53,949 bases of DNA from contig JACZKP010000006.1 in NCBI GenBank assembly GCA_014860005.1, positions 1-53,949 on the forward strand, in the 5' to 3' direction. Below are positions 16,388 through 24,093 of the stretch, in pieces; the first letter of the stretch is position 1; each line of letters opens with the position of its first letter. The notes below the pieces were generated by a model that was given only the letters and a program-made list of their open reading frames with translations, made no database searches and had not been told where the DNA came from. The translations under genes and the position numbers were made by a program. The DNA is from Verrucomicrobiota bacterium. GTDB lineage: Bacteria; Verrucomicrobiota; Verrucomicrobiae; Limisphaerales; UBA11358.

Positions 16388-16717
16388 AAAGTCGTCATCT
16401 CAAGTATCTCCAAAAATCAAATAGGCCACTCCCTCAATCCAGAGAGGCGACGTGCAAAGCAACCAAGCGTAGAACTTCCAACCGCCACCGGTCTCCCGAC
16501 GAAGAAACGCGATACCCATACGCAACAAAACCAAGCCGTCGAGCGAGTAAGCGAACACCATCTTGGCTGTCCCGATGCTGCAAAGGCACGGCAGAAAGAG
16601 TGACTGAAGAATGAAGGCGATGCCCAATGCTGCAAAGAGCTGCTTGTAATTCCAAGCGCCCGGAACTGCTGGTGCAATGGCGGTGCTCATGTGTCAGCGC
16701 GTGTGCAGTGGCCTAAC
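16378..16717. repeat. Inverted 10-bp boxes flanking a small gene
   Basis: GTCAGGCCAC (16378-16387) and GTGGCCTAAC (16708-16717) are inverted copies with one mismatch. They enclose only the gene at 16400-16690. On the minus strand the 5' box reads GTTAGGC and the 3' box GCCTGAC, close to the GTTRRRY/RYYYAAC core sites of integron cassettes. The same plan occurs at 43031-43510. Confidence 0.6.
16400..16690 (-). CDS. Small multi-pass membrane protein, unknown function
   Basis: The 96-residue product has about three hydrophobic segments ('LFAALGIAFILQSLFLPCLC', 'MVFAYSLDGLVLLRMGIAFL', 'FYAWLLCTSPLWIEGVAYLIF') separated by short basic loops. No family is recognised. It is bounded by inverted GTTAGGC-type boxes and followed by a dispersed repeat, so it may have arrived as a unit. 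The ATG at 16690 is the first start in frame. Codon use is less GC-biased than in the neighbours. Confidence 0.6.
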   Translation of the reverse strand: MSTAIAPAVPGAWNYKQLFAALGIAFILQSLFLPCLCSIGTAKMVFAYSLDGLVLLRMGIAFLRRETGGGWKFYAWLLCTSPLWIEGVAYLIFGDT

Positions 16718-17105
16718 AGTATTGATTGGCCGGGATCCGTTGGCCAAGGGTCAACTGACAGGTCGACTCATGGGACGGGTTTACGCCTGACCGGCTTGGC
16801 TGACAAGCCTTGTTTTGAGGATTTGTTCCGCGGGGGTCTTGCAGGCGCAGGATGCGTTGGCCGAGATTTGAGGCTTGCGGTGCGGCAGCACGTTGAAGCG
16901 TGCTGCCGTCCGTCCCGGCGGCAGAACTGATTGGCGAGTTTGGTCTGGTGATGAGTTTGCGCTGCCGGCGAAGATGCGCGGCAAAACCTTTGGGGGAAAG
17001 GAAGCAGGCACCACGCGCTGTCGCCACGCAACGGCTGAGGCATTACCACGCGCCAAACTTCCAACTCGCCTTGAGCGTCGCGCTTTTCTAGCCTCAGCCG
17101 TTCTT
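16718..17105. other. Region upstream of alaS, no supported gene
   Basis: The alaS frame is open through most of this stretch but has no AlaS similarity before 17106. A 9-bp perfect hairpin lies at 16884-16907 (GGCAGCACG-TTGAAG-CGTGCTGCC) without a T-tract. A -10-like TAGCCT is at 17089-17094, 11 bp before the alaS ATG, but no -35 at proper spacing is evident. Confidence 0.45.
16884..16907. repeat. Isolated 9-bp hairpin upstream of alaS
   Basis: GGCAGCACG-TTGAAG-CGTGCTGCC, with no T-tract. It is about 200 bp before alaS; role unknown. Confidence 0.5.
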
Positions 17106-20045
17106 ATGATGACGAGCACTCAGATTCGCCAGTCCTTCCTCGACTTCTTCAAGTCGAAGCAACACAGCATTGTTCCGTCGGCTTCGTTAATGCCGGACAG
17201 CCCTAACCTGCTGTTCACGAATGCCGGGATGAACCAGTTCGTGCCCATCTTCCTTGGCCAGACCCGGTGCCCCTACACGCCCGGGCGCGCCGCCGACACC
17301 CAGAAGTGCATCCGCGCCGGCGGCAAACACAACGACCTCGAAGATGTCGGCCTCGACACCTATCACCACACGTTCTTCGAGATGCTGGGGAACTGGAGTT
17401 TTGGAGACTACTTCAAGAAGGAGGCGATTGAGTGGGCGTGGGAACTCGTCGTCGGTGTCTGGAAATTCCCGCCGTCGCGCCTCTACGCCACCGTCTATAA
17501 CCCGGACAAGTCCCGGAACGATCCAAGTGAATTTGACCAGGAGGCGTGGAACTTCTGGGCCGAGAAGTTCCGTAGCGTCGGACTTGACCCCGCCGTCCAC
17601 ATCGTCAACGGCAACAAGAAAGACAATTTCTGGATGATGGGCGAAACCGGCCCTTGCGGTCCGTGCTCGGAGTTGCACATGGATCTCACCCCTGGCGGAG
17701 ACACGCACGGTTCGCTTGTCAACCAAGGCGACGCCCGGTGCATTGAAATCTGGAATCTGGTCTTCATCCAGTTCAACGCGAACCCGGACGGCACATTCTC
17801 CCTGCTGCCTGCCCAGCACGTGGACACCGGCATGGGTTTCGAGCGCGTTACTTCGATCATCCAAGGCACAAAGAACCTGACGGATTTCGCCAACGCGAAG
17901 ATTTCCAACTACGAGACCGACATCTTCCGCCCCATCTTCGATGAACTGGAAAAGTTGAGCGGCAAGAAATATGGAAGCACGCTGCCCACCGTAGGACAGG
18001 CGTCGCGCCTGTCTCAAACTTCGGAAAACGATTCAGGAAAAATAATAGAAGGAGACAGGCGCGACGCCTGTCCTACGTCGGATCAAATTGCCCTCGACAT
18101 CACCTTCCGCGTCATCGCCGACCATATCCGCACGCTCTCCTTCGCGATTGCCGACGGCATCCAACCCGGCAACAACGACCGCAACTACGTCCTGCGCCGC
18201 ATCCTGCGCCGCGCTGTGATGTTTGGACGCATCCTCACATTCCAACAGCCGTTTTTGTACAAACTCGTTGGCGTACTCGCTGAAACGATGGGCGATGTTT
18301 TCCCTGAAATCCGCGAGAGGCAGAAACACGTCGAAGAAGTCATCCGTTTTGAAGAGGAAACTTTCGCGAAAACTTACGACAAAGGCATTGAAATGTTCAA
18401 TTCGGAGTGCGCGGCGCTGGTGTCCAGAGGTTTGGCTGCGCAAAATGAATCGGATAAGAGGTCTAGCTTAATCAAGGAATGGGACTTCCTTAGTGAGGGT
18501 GGTGATCCTAGCGATTGGAGCAACGTCGTAGCCTGGGCAAAGCGGAAAAAGCCAACATGGGGTACGACCGATATTCCTCGGTTTTCCGATCACGTTGCTT
18601 TCATGCTTTATGACACCTATGGTTTTCCAGTTGAGGAAACTGAGCGCCTTGCGAAGGAGCGGGGAATTGCTTTTGATATCGCTGGCTTCAATAAGCTGAT
18701 GGAAGAACAGCGCGCCCGCGCCCGCGCCGCGCAGAAGAAGGAGGTTATTGAACTGAGCGCTAACTATCCAGCCACCGAATTCGTCGGCTACGCTGCTGAC
18801 GAATCGGATTGTCGAGTTCTCGCTTTTGAGTCGCAGCAGACATCCGGTGGCAACTTTATCCATTTTGCGGTTGTAGATAAATCACCATTGTACGCAGAAA
18901 TGGGTGGTCAAGTGGGGGACAGCGGCATTCTCAAATTAGCAGATGCGCGAGGAACTTTTGAGGTATCGAACACCACGAAGAGAGGACAGACATTTTACCT
19001 GATGCTGAAAACAGATTCGGCTTCGTGGGCAAAAAAACCCTTTGAGCCTGCTCGGCTTATTGTCAACCGTTCTCACCGTCGCGCGATCGAGCGCCACCAC
19101 ACCGTGACGCATTTGCTCCACTGGGCCTTGCATGAAGTCGTGAGCAGGGATGCGTCGCAGAAAGGTTCATTTGTTGGTCCGGACAAGCTGACGTTCGACT
19201 TCAACAGCGCGCCGCTCACGCCCGCGCAGGTCGCCGACATCGAGAAACTCGTCAACGAACGCATCCTCGAAAACGCCGGCGTCTCGTGGACCGAAATTCC
19301 CTACGCCGACGTGAAGTCGCGCAAGGACGTGATGCAATTCTTCGGTGACAAATACGGCGACACCGTCCGCGTCGTCCAGATTGGCGGTGGGGCAGGGGAG
19401 TTGAATGGCTATTCCATGGAATTGTGCGGCGGCACGCATACCCGCGCGACGGGTGAGATCGGTTTGTTCCGCATCGTGGGTGAGAGCGCGATCGCCGCGG
19501 GCGTGCGGCGCATCGAGGCAGTGGCTGGCCTCACCGCTTACGACGTGATGAAGCTGGACCGCGAGTTGATCAAGGCCGTTGCGGGCAAGGTGAATTCGCC
19601 CATTCACGAACTGGAGAAAAAGATTGAAGCGTTGATGGCGCAGCAGAAGAAGCTGGAGAAAGAAATCCAGATCGCCAGGCAGCGGAATGCGTCGAACGCC
19701 GCCAGCGAGTTGCTCGAACGCGTTCAGACCGTCAACGGCATCCCGCTTATCACGCACAACCTGGGCGATGCCGACGGTGATTTTCTGCAAGCCATCGCCG
19801 ATTCGTTGAAGGGCCGCTTCAAGGGCGTGGTGGTGCTCGGCGGCCTTGGCAACAACGCGGTTGCGCTGGTTGCCACGGTTTCGCCCGACTACATTGCGAA
19901 AGTTCAGGCCGGCAAAATCATTCAAGCCATCGCACCCATCGTCGGCGGCAAAGGCGGCGGCAAACCGGACAACGCCCGCGGCGGCGGCAAGGATGCGAGC
20001 AAACTGGACGAGGCGTTGGGGAAGGCGAAGAGTTTGTTGGGCTGA
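17106..20045 (+). CDS. alaS: Alanyl-tRNA synthetase with two in-frame insertions
   Basis: The 979-residue enzyme charges tRNA-Ala. It opens with the class II core ('IRQSFLDFFKSKQHSIVPSASL', 'FTNAGMNQFVPIFLG', 'GKHNDLEDVG'), followed by the editing domain with the zinc/editing motifs H665-x3-H669 ('HHTVTHLLH') and C774-x3-H778 ('CGGTH'), and ends with the C-Ala domain and its glycine-rich tail ('GGKGGGKPDNARGGG'). AlaS is usually about 870-900 residues. The excess lies mainly in two places: residues 296-324, which are the translation of a palindromic repeat (17991-18076), and about 50 extra residues within 432-497 before 'FMLYDTYGFP'. The frame is unbroken, so the gene is probably functional. 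DNA from about 18430 to 19060 is less GC-rich than the flanks, hinting at mosaic origin. Confidence 0.95.
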   Translation: MMTSTQIRQSFLDFFKSKQHSIVPSASLMPDSPNLLFTNAGMNQFVPIFLGQTRCPYTPGRAADTQKCIRAGGKHNDLEDVGLDTYHHTFFEMLGNWSFGDYFKKEAIEWAWELVVGVWKFPPSRLYATVYNPDKSRNDPSEFDQEAWNFWAEKFRSVGLDPAVHIVNGNKKDNFWMMGETGPCGPCSELHMDLTPGGDTHGSLVNQGDARCIEIWNLVFIQFNANPDGTFSLLPAQHVDTGMGFERVTSIIQGTKNLTDFANAKISNYETDIFRPIFDELEKLSGKKYGSTLPTVGQASRLSQTSENDSGKIIEGDRRDACPTSDQIALDITFRVIADHIRTLSFAIADGIQPGNNDRNYVLRRILRRAVMFGRILTFQQPFLYKLVGVLAETMGDVFPEIRERQKHVEEVIRFEEETFAKTYDKGIEMFNSECAALVSRGLAAQNESDKRSSLIKEWDFLSEGGDPSDWSNVVAWAKRKKPTWGTTDIPRFSDHVAFMLYDTYGFPVEETERLAKERGIAFDIAGFNKLMEEQRARARAAQKKEVIELSANYPATEFVGYAADESDCRVLAFESQQTSGGNFIHFAVVDKSPLYAEMGGQVGDSGILKLADARGTFEVSNTTKRGQTFYLMLKTDSASWAKKPFEPARLIVNRSHRRAIERHHTVTHLLHWALHEVVSRDASQKGSFVGPDKLTFDFNSAPLTPAQVADIEKLVNERILENAGVSWTEIPYADVKSRKDVMQFFGDKYGDTVRVVQIGGGAGELNGYSMELCGGTHTRATGEIGLFRIVGESAIAAGVRRIEAVAGLTAYDVMKLDRELIKAVAGKVNSPIHELEKKIEALMAQQKKLEKEIQIARQRNASNAASELLERVQTVNGIPLITHNLGDADGDFLQAIADSLKGRFKGVVVLGGLGNNAVALVATVSPDYIAKVQAGKIIQAIAPIVGGKGGGKPDNARGGGKDASKLDEALGKAKSLLG
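17991..18076. repeat. Palindromic (REP/BIME-like) element inside alaS, GTAG type
   Basis: A perfect 25-bp inverted repeat (17991-18015 with 18052-18076) around a 36-bp spacer. Each arm begins GTAG and contains its own hairpin, GACAGGCG-TCG-CGCCTGTC. It is read through in frame and adds a peptide containing 'VGQASRLSQT' and 'RRDACPT' to AlaS. Confidence 0.9.
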
Positions 20046-20067
20046 ACAGATACCACACCAAACAGCT

Positions 20068-21867
20068 ATGGGCGGACACTACGGATCAATCCATGTTCGG
20101 ACGGAAGCAGCGAACTCAGTGCTGGCAGCAGTCAATGCGATTGCCCGTGAACAGAAGGTGCGGTTTCTAATTGCGCCCGCCATCAATGGTTGGATAAGTG
20201 TTTTCCCGGAGCACAATGGACAGAACGCCAAAATTTCGGAGGACTTGGCGGGGCAACTCCAAGCCCTGGAGCTAATTCACTGCCTCGTCCACGACGACGA
20301 CATTTTCGCGTACTGGTACTTTGAGCAGGGAATTCTCAAAGACCGGTATAACTCTTGCCCCGATTATTTCAGCGACAAAAATCCCGAACCGCGTGGCGGA
20401 AACGCGCGGACATTGGGTCATTTGCTGGCAAAGCCTGACGAAGTTCCCAAGTTGCAGAAGCTTCTCGACGCTGATCGTTTTGATTTTGAAATGGAGCGAT
20501 TCGATCAGTTCGCCGCGATTCTCGGTCTGCCCAATGCTGTCAGCGCATACGAATATCTACAGGATGGCGAGCGTGATGGGATCAAGCATTGGAAGGAGTT
20601 TGTTCACGTTCCGGATTTGACCGCGGAACGAGCGGCAAAACGCGCCGCAAAAGCAGAAATCAGGGCCGAGATGAAGCGCCTGGCCAAGGAAGGCATCTTG
20701 ATTACCGAGCTGGTCGGCGCCAAAACCAGTCACAAGTTGTTCCATCAATCCCCGGTTTGGAGCATTGACCCCAAGACGAATGACGTATTGTTGATGTGGT
20801 CTGGCAATCCAATGGGGACGCCAAAGCCGACGCCATTGTTTCGTCTTGATGTGCATACGGGCAAACAGGAAGCGACGGGAGTAATTCCTTCGGATCACAC
20901 ACACAAAATCGCCGTCAATTCCACTGGTCGTTGGCTGGCAGTTGGCGGCGCTTCGGGTGAATGGAAGACGCAAGTGTGGGATTTGGCGGCAGCCCGGCTT
21001 GCATTGGAAATTCCGCAAAGCCGTGCATCAGACGGGTTATGCTTCAGCCCGGATGGGAAAACGCTTTTCAGCCTTAGTGAAAAGACGATAACAGTGGCAA
21101 GCGGTTCGGATTTGAAGTCGGTGGAGATGATCCATTTGGCTGAACATGGTCGCGCTATGGCAATTCATCCCCACGGCGAGTGCATGGTGCTGGATTCACA
21201 AGGAATGCTGGCCATCGTCCATGTCCCGACCCGGGCGGAGATAAAGACAGTATGGATTGACGCTCGTCCCGGGGTTGAACGGACGATTTTGGAATGCTTG
21301 GGACCGCAAGCTGCAGCCCGATTCCTTGAGGTGTTAAGTCCACACATTCCTGCGTCAGAAATGAAGCGGCAACAGATTCAGATGCAGCGTCATCTCATTC
21401 CGAAGCAGAATGTGTTTTCCATGACCTTCAGTTCCGATGGTGAATTGCTCATCTGCGGCACTAACGCTGGCGTTTGTGTATTCGACTGGCGCGCAATCCT
21501 CGACAGCCCAGATATGTCACCGCTGGTGCCGAGAATATTCGTTGAAGCGGAAGAGCCTGAATCGGAAGACAAAGAATCGGTGACGGGGCACAAACTCATT
21601 TACTCGGTTATCCATGATTCAACCCGCCACAGGGTGCTATTCGCCGGTTTGGAAGGGAAGGTGCGCTTTCTGGAATTGGCCGAGGGGTTGATCGGTGATT
21701 TGCTTGTGCCTCCAATTCGTCTGCCATTTTGGCGGTTGGAGTTGACACGCGATAGAACGGCACTGGTCGGAACAGCCACGAAGATCCACATTCGCAAGCC
21801 GGAGCCGCAGAGATTCCAGATCTGGAATTATCCCGCACTTTGCAAGGCGGCAGGGATTCCGTTCTGA
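20068..21867 (+). CDS. Beta-propeller-like protein with N-terminal HYGSIHVR domain
   Basis: The 599-residue protein starts 22 bp after alaS; the ATG at 20068 begins 'MGGHYGSIHVRTE', the expected N-terminus of the domain. The first 200 residues form a compact alpha/beta region ('RFLIAPAINGWISVFPEHNGQ', 'LIHCLVHDDDIFAYWYFEQG') that I recognise only as a recurrent uncharacterised module. A charged helix follows ('RAAKRAAKAEIRAEMKRLAKEG'). The remainder has propeller-type repeats ('GLCFSPDGKTLFSLS', 'SMTFSSDGELLICGTNAGVCVFDW'). No signal peptide or membrane segment is seen, so it is probably cytoplasmic. Function unknown; co-transcription with alaS is possible from spacing alone. Confidence 0.8.
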   Translation: MGGHYGSIHVRTEAANSVLAAVNAIAREQKVRFLIAPAINGWISVFPEHNGQNAKISEDLAGQLQALELIHCLVHDDDIFAYWYFEQGILKDRYNSCPDYFSDKNPEPRGGNARTLGHLLAKPDEVPKLQKLLDADRFDFEMERFDQFAAILGLPNAVSAYEYLQDGERDGIKHWKEFVHVPDLTAERAAKRAAKAEIRAEMKRLAKEGILITELVGAKTSHKLFHQSPVWSIDPKTNDVLLMWSGNPMGTPKPTPLFRLDVHTGKQEATGVIPSDHTHKIAVNSTGRWLAVGGASGEWKTQVWDLAAARLALEIPQSRASDGLCFSPDGKTLFSLSEKTITVASGSDLKSVEMIHLAEHGRAMAIHPHGECMVLDSQGMLAIVHVPTRAEIKTVWIDARPGVERTILECLGPQAAARFLEVLSPHIPASEMKRQQIQMQRHLIPKQNVFSMTFSSDGELLICGTNAGVCVFDWRAILDSPDMSPLVPRIFVEAEEPESEDKESVTGHKLIYSVIHDSTRHRVLFAGLEGKVRFLELAEGLIGDLLVPPIRLPFWRLELTRDRTALVGTATKIHIRKPEPQRFQIWNYPALCKAAGIPF

Positions 21868-21912
21868 TCCTTTCTGACCATGCCCCAGAGTGGACTGGCA
21901 TCGGGTGCGCAT

Positions 21913-21941
21913 TTGACGTTGTCAACGCTTCCCGCTAGCGT
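21913..21941 (+). promoter_or_regulatory. Promoter of the nucleotidyltransferase operon (predicted leaderless)
   Basis: TTGACG (21913-21918), 17 bp, TAGCGT (21936-21941), then 6 bp to the GTG at 21948. The geometry is identical to the promoters at 52366-52394 and 53147-53175. Confidence 0.75.
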
Positions 21942-21947
21942 TGTTTT

Positions 21948-22247
21948 GTGAACACCGAAAACTCCAGCGTCGAGTATCCCGAGGTCCAATCGGACGCGGC
22001 AGAGTTGCGTGATGTTCCCCTCAGCGACGTGGCTAAATTTCGGCGGTTAGCACAGGAAGAATCCAGCCCGCAACAAATCGCGATGCTGCGACGCATGACG
22101 CCGGGGCAACGGTGGGATGCCGCACACCGGCTATATTGGACCATGCGGCGGCACAAGGCAGCGTTCCTGCAAAGCCAACATCCGGAATGGACGGAACAAC
22201 AGGTAGCCGACGAAGTGCGGCGTATTTTCTCCCATGCTCGAACCTGA
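21948..22247 (+). CDS. Small helical partner of a nucleotidyltransferase
   Basis: The 99-residue acidic-to-basic protein starts with GTG at 21948, directly behind a strong promoter, so the mRNA would be leaderless. The C-terminal half ('MLRRMTPGQRWDAAHRLYWTMRRHKAAFLQSQHPEWTEQQVADEVRRIF', given here as the segment running from residue 47 to 95) is strongly helical with conserved-looking Trp and Arg positions. No named domain is recognised. It overlaps the following nucleotidyltransferase gene by 14 bp, the typical layout of toxin-antitoxin or regulator-enzyme pairs, which is the basis for calling it a partner. Confidence 0.7.
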   Translation: MNTENSSVEYPEVQSDAAELRDVPLSDVAKFRRLAQEESSPQQIAMLRRMTPGQRWDAAHRLYWTMRRHKAAFLQSQHPEWTEQQVADEVRRIFSHART

Positions 22248-22791
22248 CTTGATCGAGTTGTTTGTCGGCCCACTGCAATCCGCAGGCATCCGGTATTTCA
22301 TCCGCGGCAGCGTGGCGGCGATGCTTTACGGCGAACCGCGCGTCACGCACGACATAGATCTCGTTGTCTTCCTTCGTGCGTCCGACCTCGCAGAATTGCC
22401 AAAGCTTTTTCCGCCGCTGGAATTTTATGTCCCGCCGTCTGAGGTGATCGCGGTGGAAGTGGCCCGCCGGCACCACGGCTGTTTCAATATCATCCACGCC
22501 GATTCGTCGTTGAAGGCCGATTTTTTTACGGCGAACCGGGATGAGTTTCACGCTTGGGCCTTTCGCAATCTGAAGCATTACTCGGCGCGCGGCATGGAGG
22601 TTTCCCTCGCGCCACCGGAGTATGTCATCGTCCGCAAGCTGGAGTATTTCCGCGAAGGCGGCTCGGATAAGCATCTGCGGGACATTCGCGGCATGCTCAA
22701 CATTTCCGGCGACCAAATCAATCAGGCTGACTTGCAGGAATGGATTCAACGTCGCGGGGTGAAGGAGGAATGGGAAAGAGTACAAGGATGA
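22234..22791 (+). CDS. MNT/AbiEii-like nucleotidyltransferase
   Basis: The 185-residue protein has the nucleotidyltransferase core: 'YFIRGSVAAMLYGEPRVTHDIDLVVFL', with Gly25-Ser26 and the metal-binding Asp40-x-Asp42. A later segment, 'EYVIVRKLEYFREGGSDKHLRDIRGML', matches the helical region of AbiEii/DUF6036-type proteins, many of which act as toxins that nucleotidylate a target, or as their relatives. It overlaps the small gene before it (14 bp) and the GNAT gene after it (ATGA), so three genes form one operon. A toxin-antitoxin role is an inference from layout; a housekeeping transferase is the alternative. Confidence 0.8.
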   Translation: MLEPDLIELFVGPLQSAGIRYFIRGSVAAMLYGEPRVTHDIDLVVFLRASDLAELPKLFPPLEFYVPPSEVIAVEVARRHHGCFNIIHADSSLKADFFTANRDEFHAWAFRNLKHYSARGMEVSLAPPEYVIVRKLEYFREGGSDKHLRDIRGMLNISGDQINQADLQEWIQRRGVKEEWERVQG

Positions 22792-23195
22792 TTACCTATC
22801 GCGTCGGCAACGATCTCGATTTGGATGCGGTCATTGAACTGTATCGCGCTTCCACGTTGGGGGAGCGCCGACCGGTAGATGACCGCGAGCGCATGCGGCT
22901 CATGTTAGCAAACGCCAATCTCGTCGTGACGGCGTGGGATGGCGATTTGCTGGTGGGTACTGCGCGGAGTTTGAGCGATTTCAGTTACGCGACGTACTTG
23001 TCCGACCTCGCGGTGCGCGTGTCGCATCAGCGGCAGGGCATTGGCCGGGAGTTGATCCGGCGCACGCAAGAGCAGGGCGGACAGGCCACCATCATCCTGC
23101 TTTCCGCGCCGAAGGCCGTGGATTACTACCCGCGCCTCGGGTTCACGCAGCATCCACAAGGTTGGACGTTGCCACCCGAGACACGCATCCGATAG
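22788..23195 (+). CDS. GNAT-family N-acetyltransferase
   Basis: The 135-residue protein has the GNAT fold: an N-terminal strand-helix ('ITYRVGNDLDLDAVIELYRAS'), central strands ('VVTAWDGDLLVGTARSLSD'), the acetyl-CoA-binding motif A 'VRVSHQRQGIGRELIRRTQE' (Q/R-x-x-G-x-G/A) and the C-terminal 'SAPKAVDYYPRLGFTQHP'. It transfers an acetyl group from acetyl-CoA to an unknown amine. The start at 22788 overlaps the stop of the previous gene (ATGA); an ATG at 22770 is possible but sits almost on top of a GGAGG. Confidence 0.87.
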   Translation: MITYRVGNDLDLDAVIELYRASTLGERRPVDDRERMRLMLANANLVVTAWDGDLLVGTARSLSDFSYATYLSDLAVRVSHQRQGIGRELIRRTQEQGGQATIILLSAPKAVDYYPRLGFTQHPQGWTLPPETRIR

Positions 23196-24011
23196 GTGGC
23201 GTTAAGAATCGGCGGCGAAGGACGAAAGGCCGGGAGCACAGCCAGGTTTGCGATCAATCCGAGACTTCTCGGAGAAGTGAATCGTTGGCACTTGCCTGCG
23301 GCGGATGGACTCAACATGCTTGCGTTCGTGAATGGGGACAATGTTACTCCAGCAGTCTCTGCCGAAGCCGCTACCGCAGATTCGCCGACGGTGCTTTCTC
23401 TGACGGAACTGGGCAAGAACCCCAGTGTGTGGACGTTGACTTTGCATCCCTCGCATCTGGCGCTGGCGGAAGCACCGGATGAACGGCCTTATGTCATTCT
23501 GCGCGACCAAGTGATGAAGTCGGCAATGTTGATTGAAGGCATGGGGGCGTTCGCGTTGAGCAAGCCGCGCAAGGTGACGTTCAAGCTCACGCCCGAGGCC
23601 ACGGCAGCGTTGGCTGAATGGATCGGGAAGCCGGCGCTGGCAGCGTTTTATCTGAAACGTCGTTATGGCTGGGTGCTGCCTGTGGCGGTGATCTGGATGA
23701 TCGGCTCGCTGCCGATGCCTGCCAGTCCGTCGGCGGAACTAGAGGCCAAGCCGCTTGATCTGATTGGATTCGGGCTGGGCCTGACGCTGGTGGTGTCGTG
23801 GGTATTCGCCAAATGGCGGCCACATCCGGGACTGTTCCTGGTGGATTCGCTCTGGTTCCTCTGGCTAGCCGGGTATCTGGCGGTGGAGGTTCTGAATGGT
23901 CGCAGTCGGGTTTGGCTGGTGCTGGTGGCGCTGCTGCTGTGGATGGCCGTAACGGGCTTCAAGCATTTTGCGCGTTTTCGGGGTACAAGATTCACACGGG
24001 TGAGTGCGTGA
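23196..24011 (+). CDS. Membrane protein of unknown function
   Basis: The frame begins with a GTG directly after the GNAT stop, giving 271 residues. The first 40 may not be translated; an ATG at 23316 starts 'MLAFVNGDNVTPAVS' and is a good alternative. Residues to about 155 form a soluble alpha/beta part ('SVWTLTLHPSHLALAEAPDERPYV' region, 'VTFKLTPEATAALAEWIG') that looks like a domain of the PH-like or YcxB-like type, though this is uncertain. Four hydrophobic segments follow ('GWVLPVAVIWMIGSLPM', 'LIGFGLGLTLVVSWVFA', 'LFLVDSLWFLWLAGYLAVEV', 'VWLVLVALLLWMAVTGF'), and the protein ends with a basic tail. No function can be given. Confidence 0.68.
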   Translation: MALRIGGEGRKAGSTARFAINPRLLGEVNRWHLPAADGLNMLAFVNGDNVTPAVSAEAATADSPTVLSLTELGKNPSVWTLTLHPSHLALAEAPDERPYVILRDQVMKSAMLIEGMGAFALSKPRKVTFKLTPEATAALAEWIGKPALAAFYLKRRYGWVLPVAVIWMIGSLPMPASPSAELEAKPLDLIGFGLGLTLVVSWVFAKWRPHPGLFLVDSLWFLWLAGYLAVEVLNGRSRVWLVLVALLLWMAVTGFKHFARFRGTRFTRVSA

Positions 24012-24093
24012 TGCCGGGTAAAGAGCTTGCCCGGCTGGATGCTTGCGCGCAAAGTTCAGTCATGCTCATGACCGCGCCAACCAAGTACGAATC

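Noticed and set aside
16718..17105. T-box or other aminoacyl-tRNA riboswitch before alaS
   Set aside because: Only one 9-bp hairpin is present and no T-box sequence or terminator pair could be seen.
17106..20045. alaS as a pseudogene because of its extra length and internal repeat
   Set aside because: The frame is unbroken over 979 codons and all catalytic, editing and C-terminal motifs are intact.
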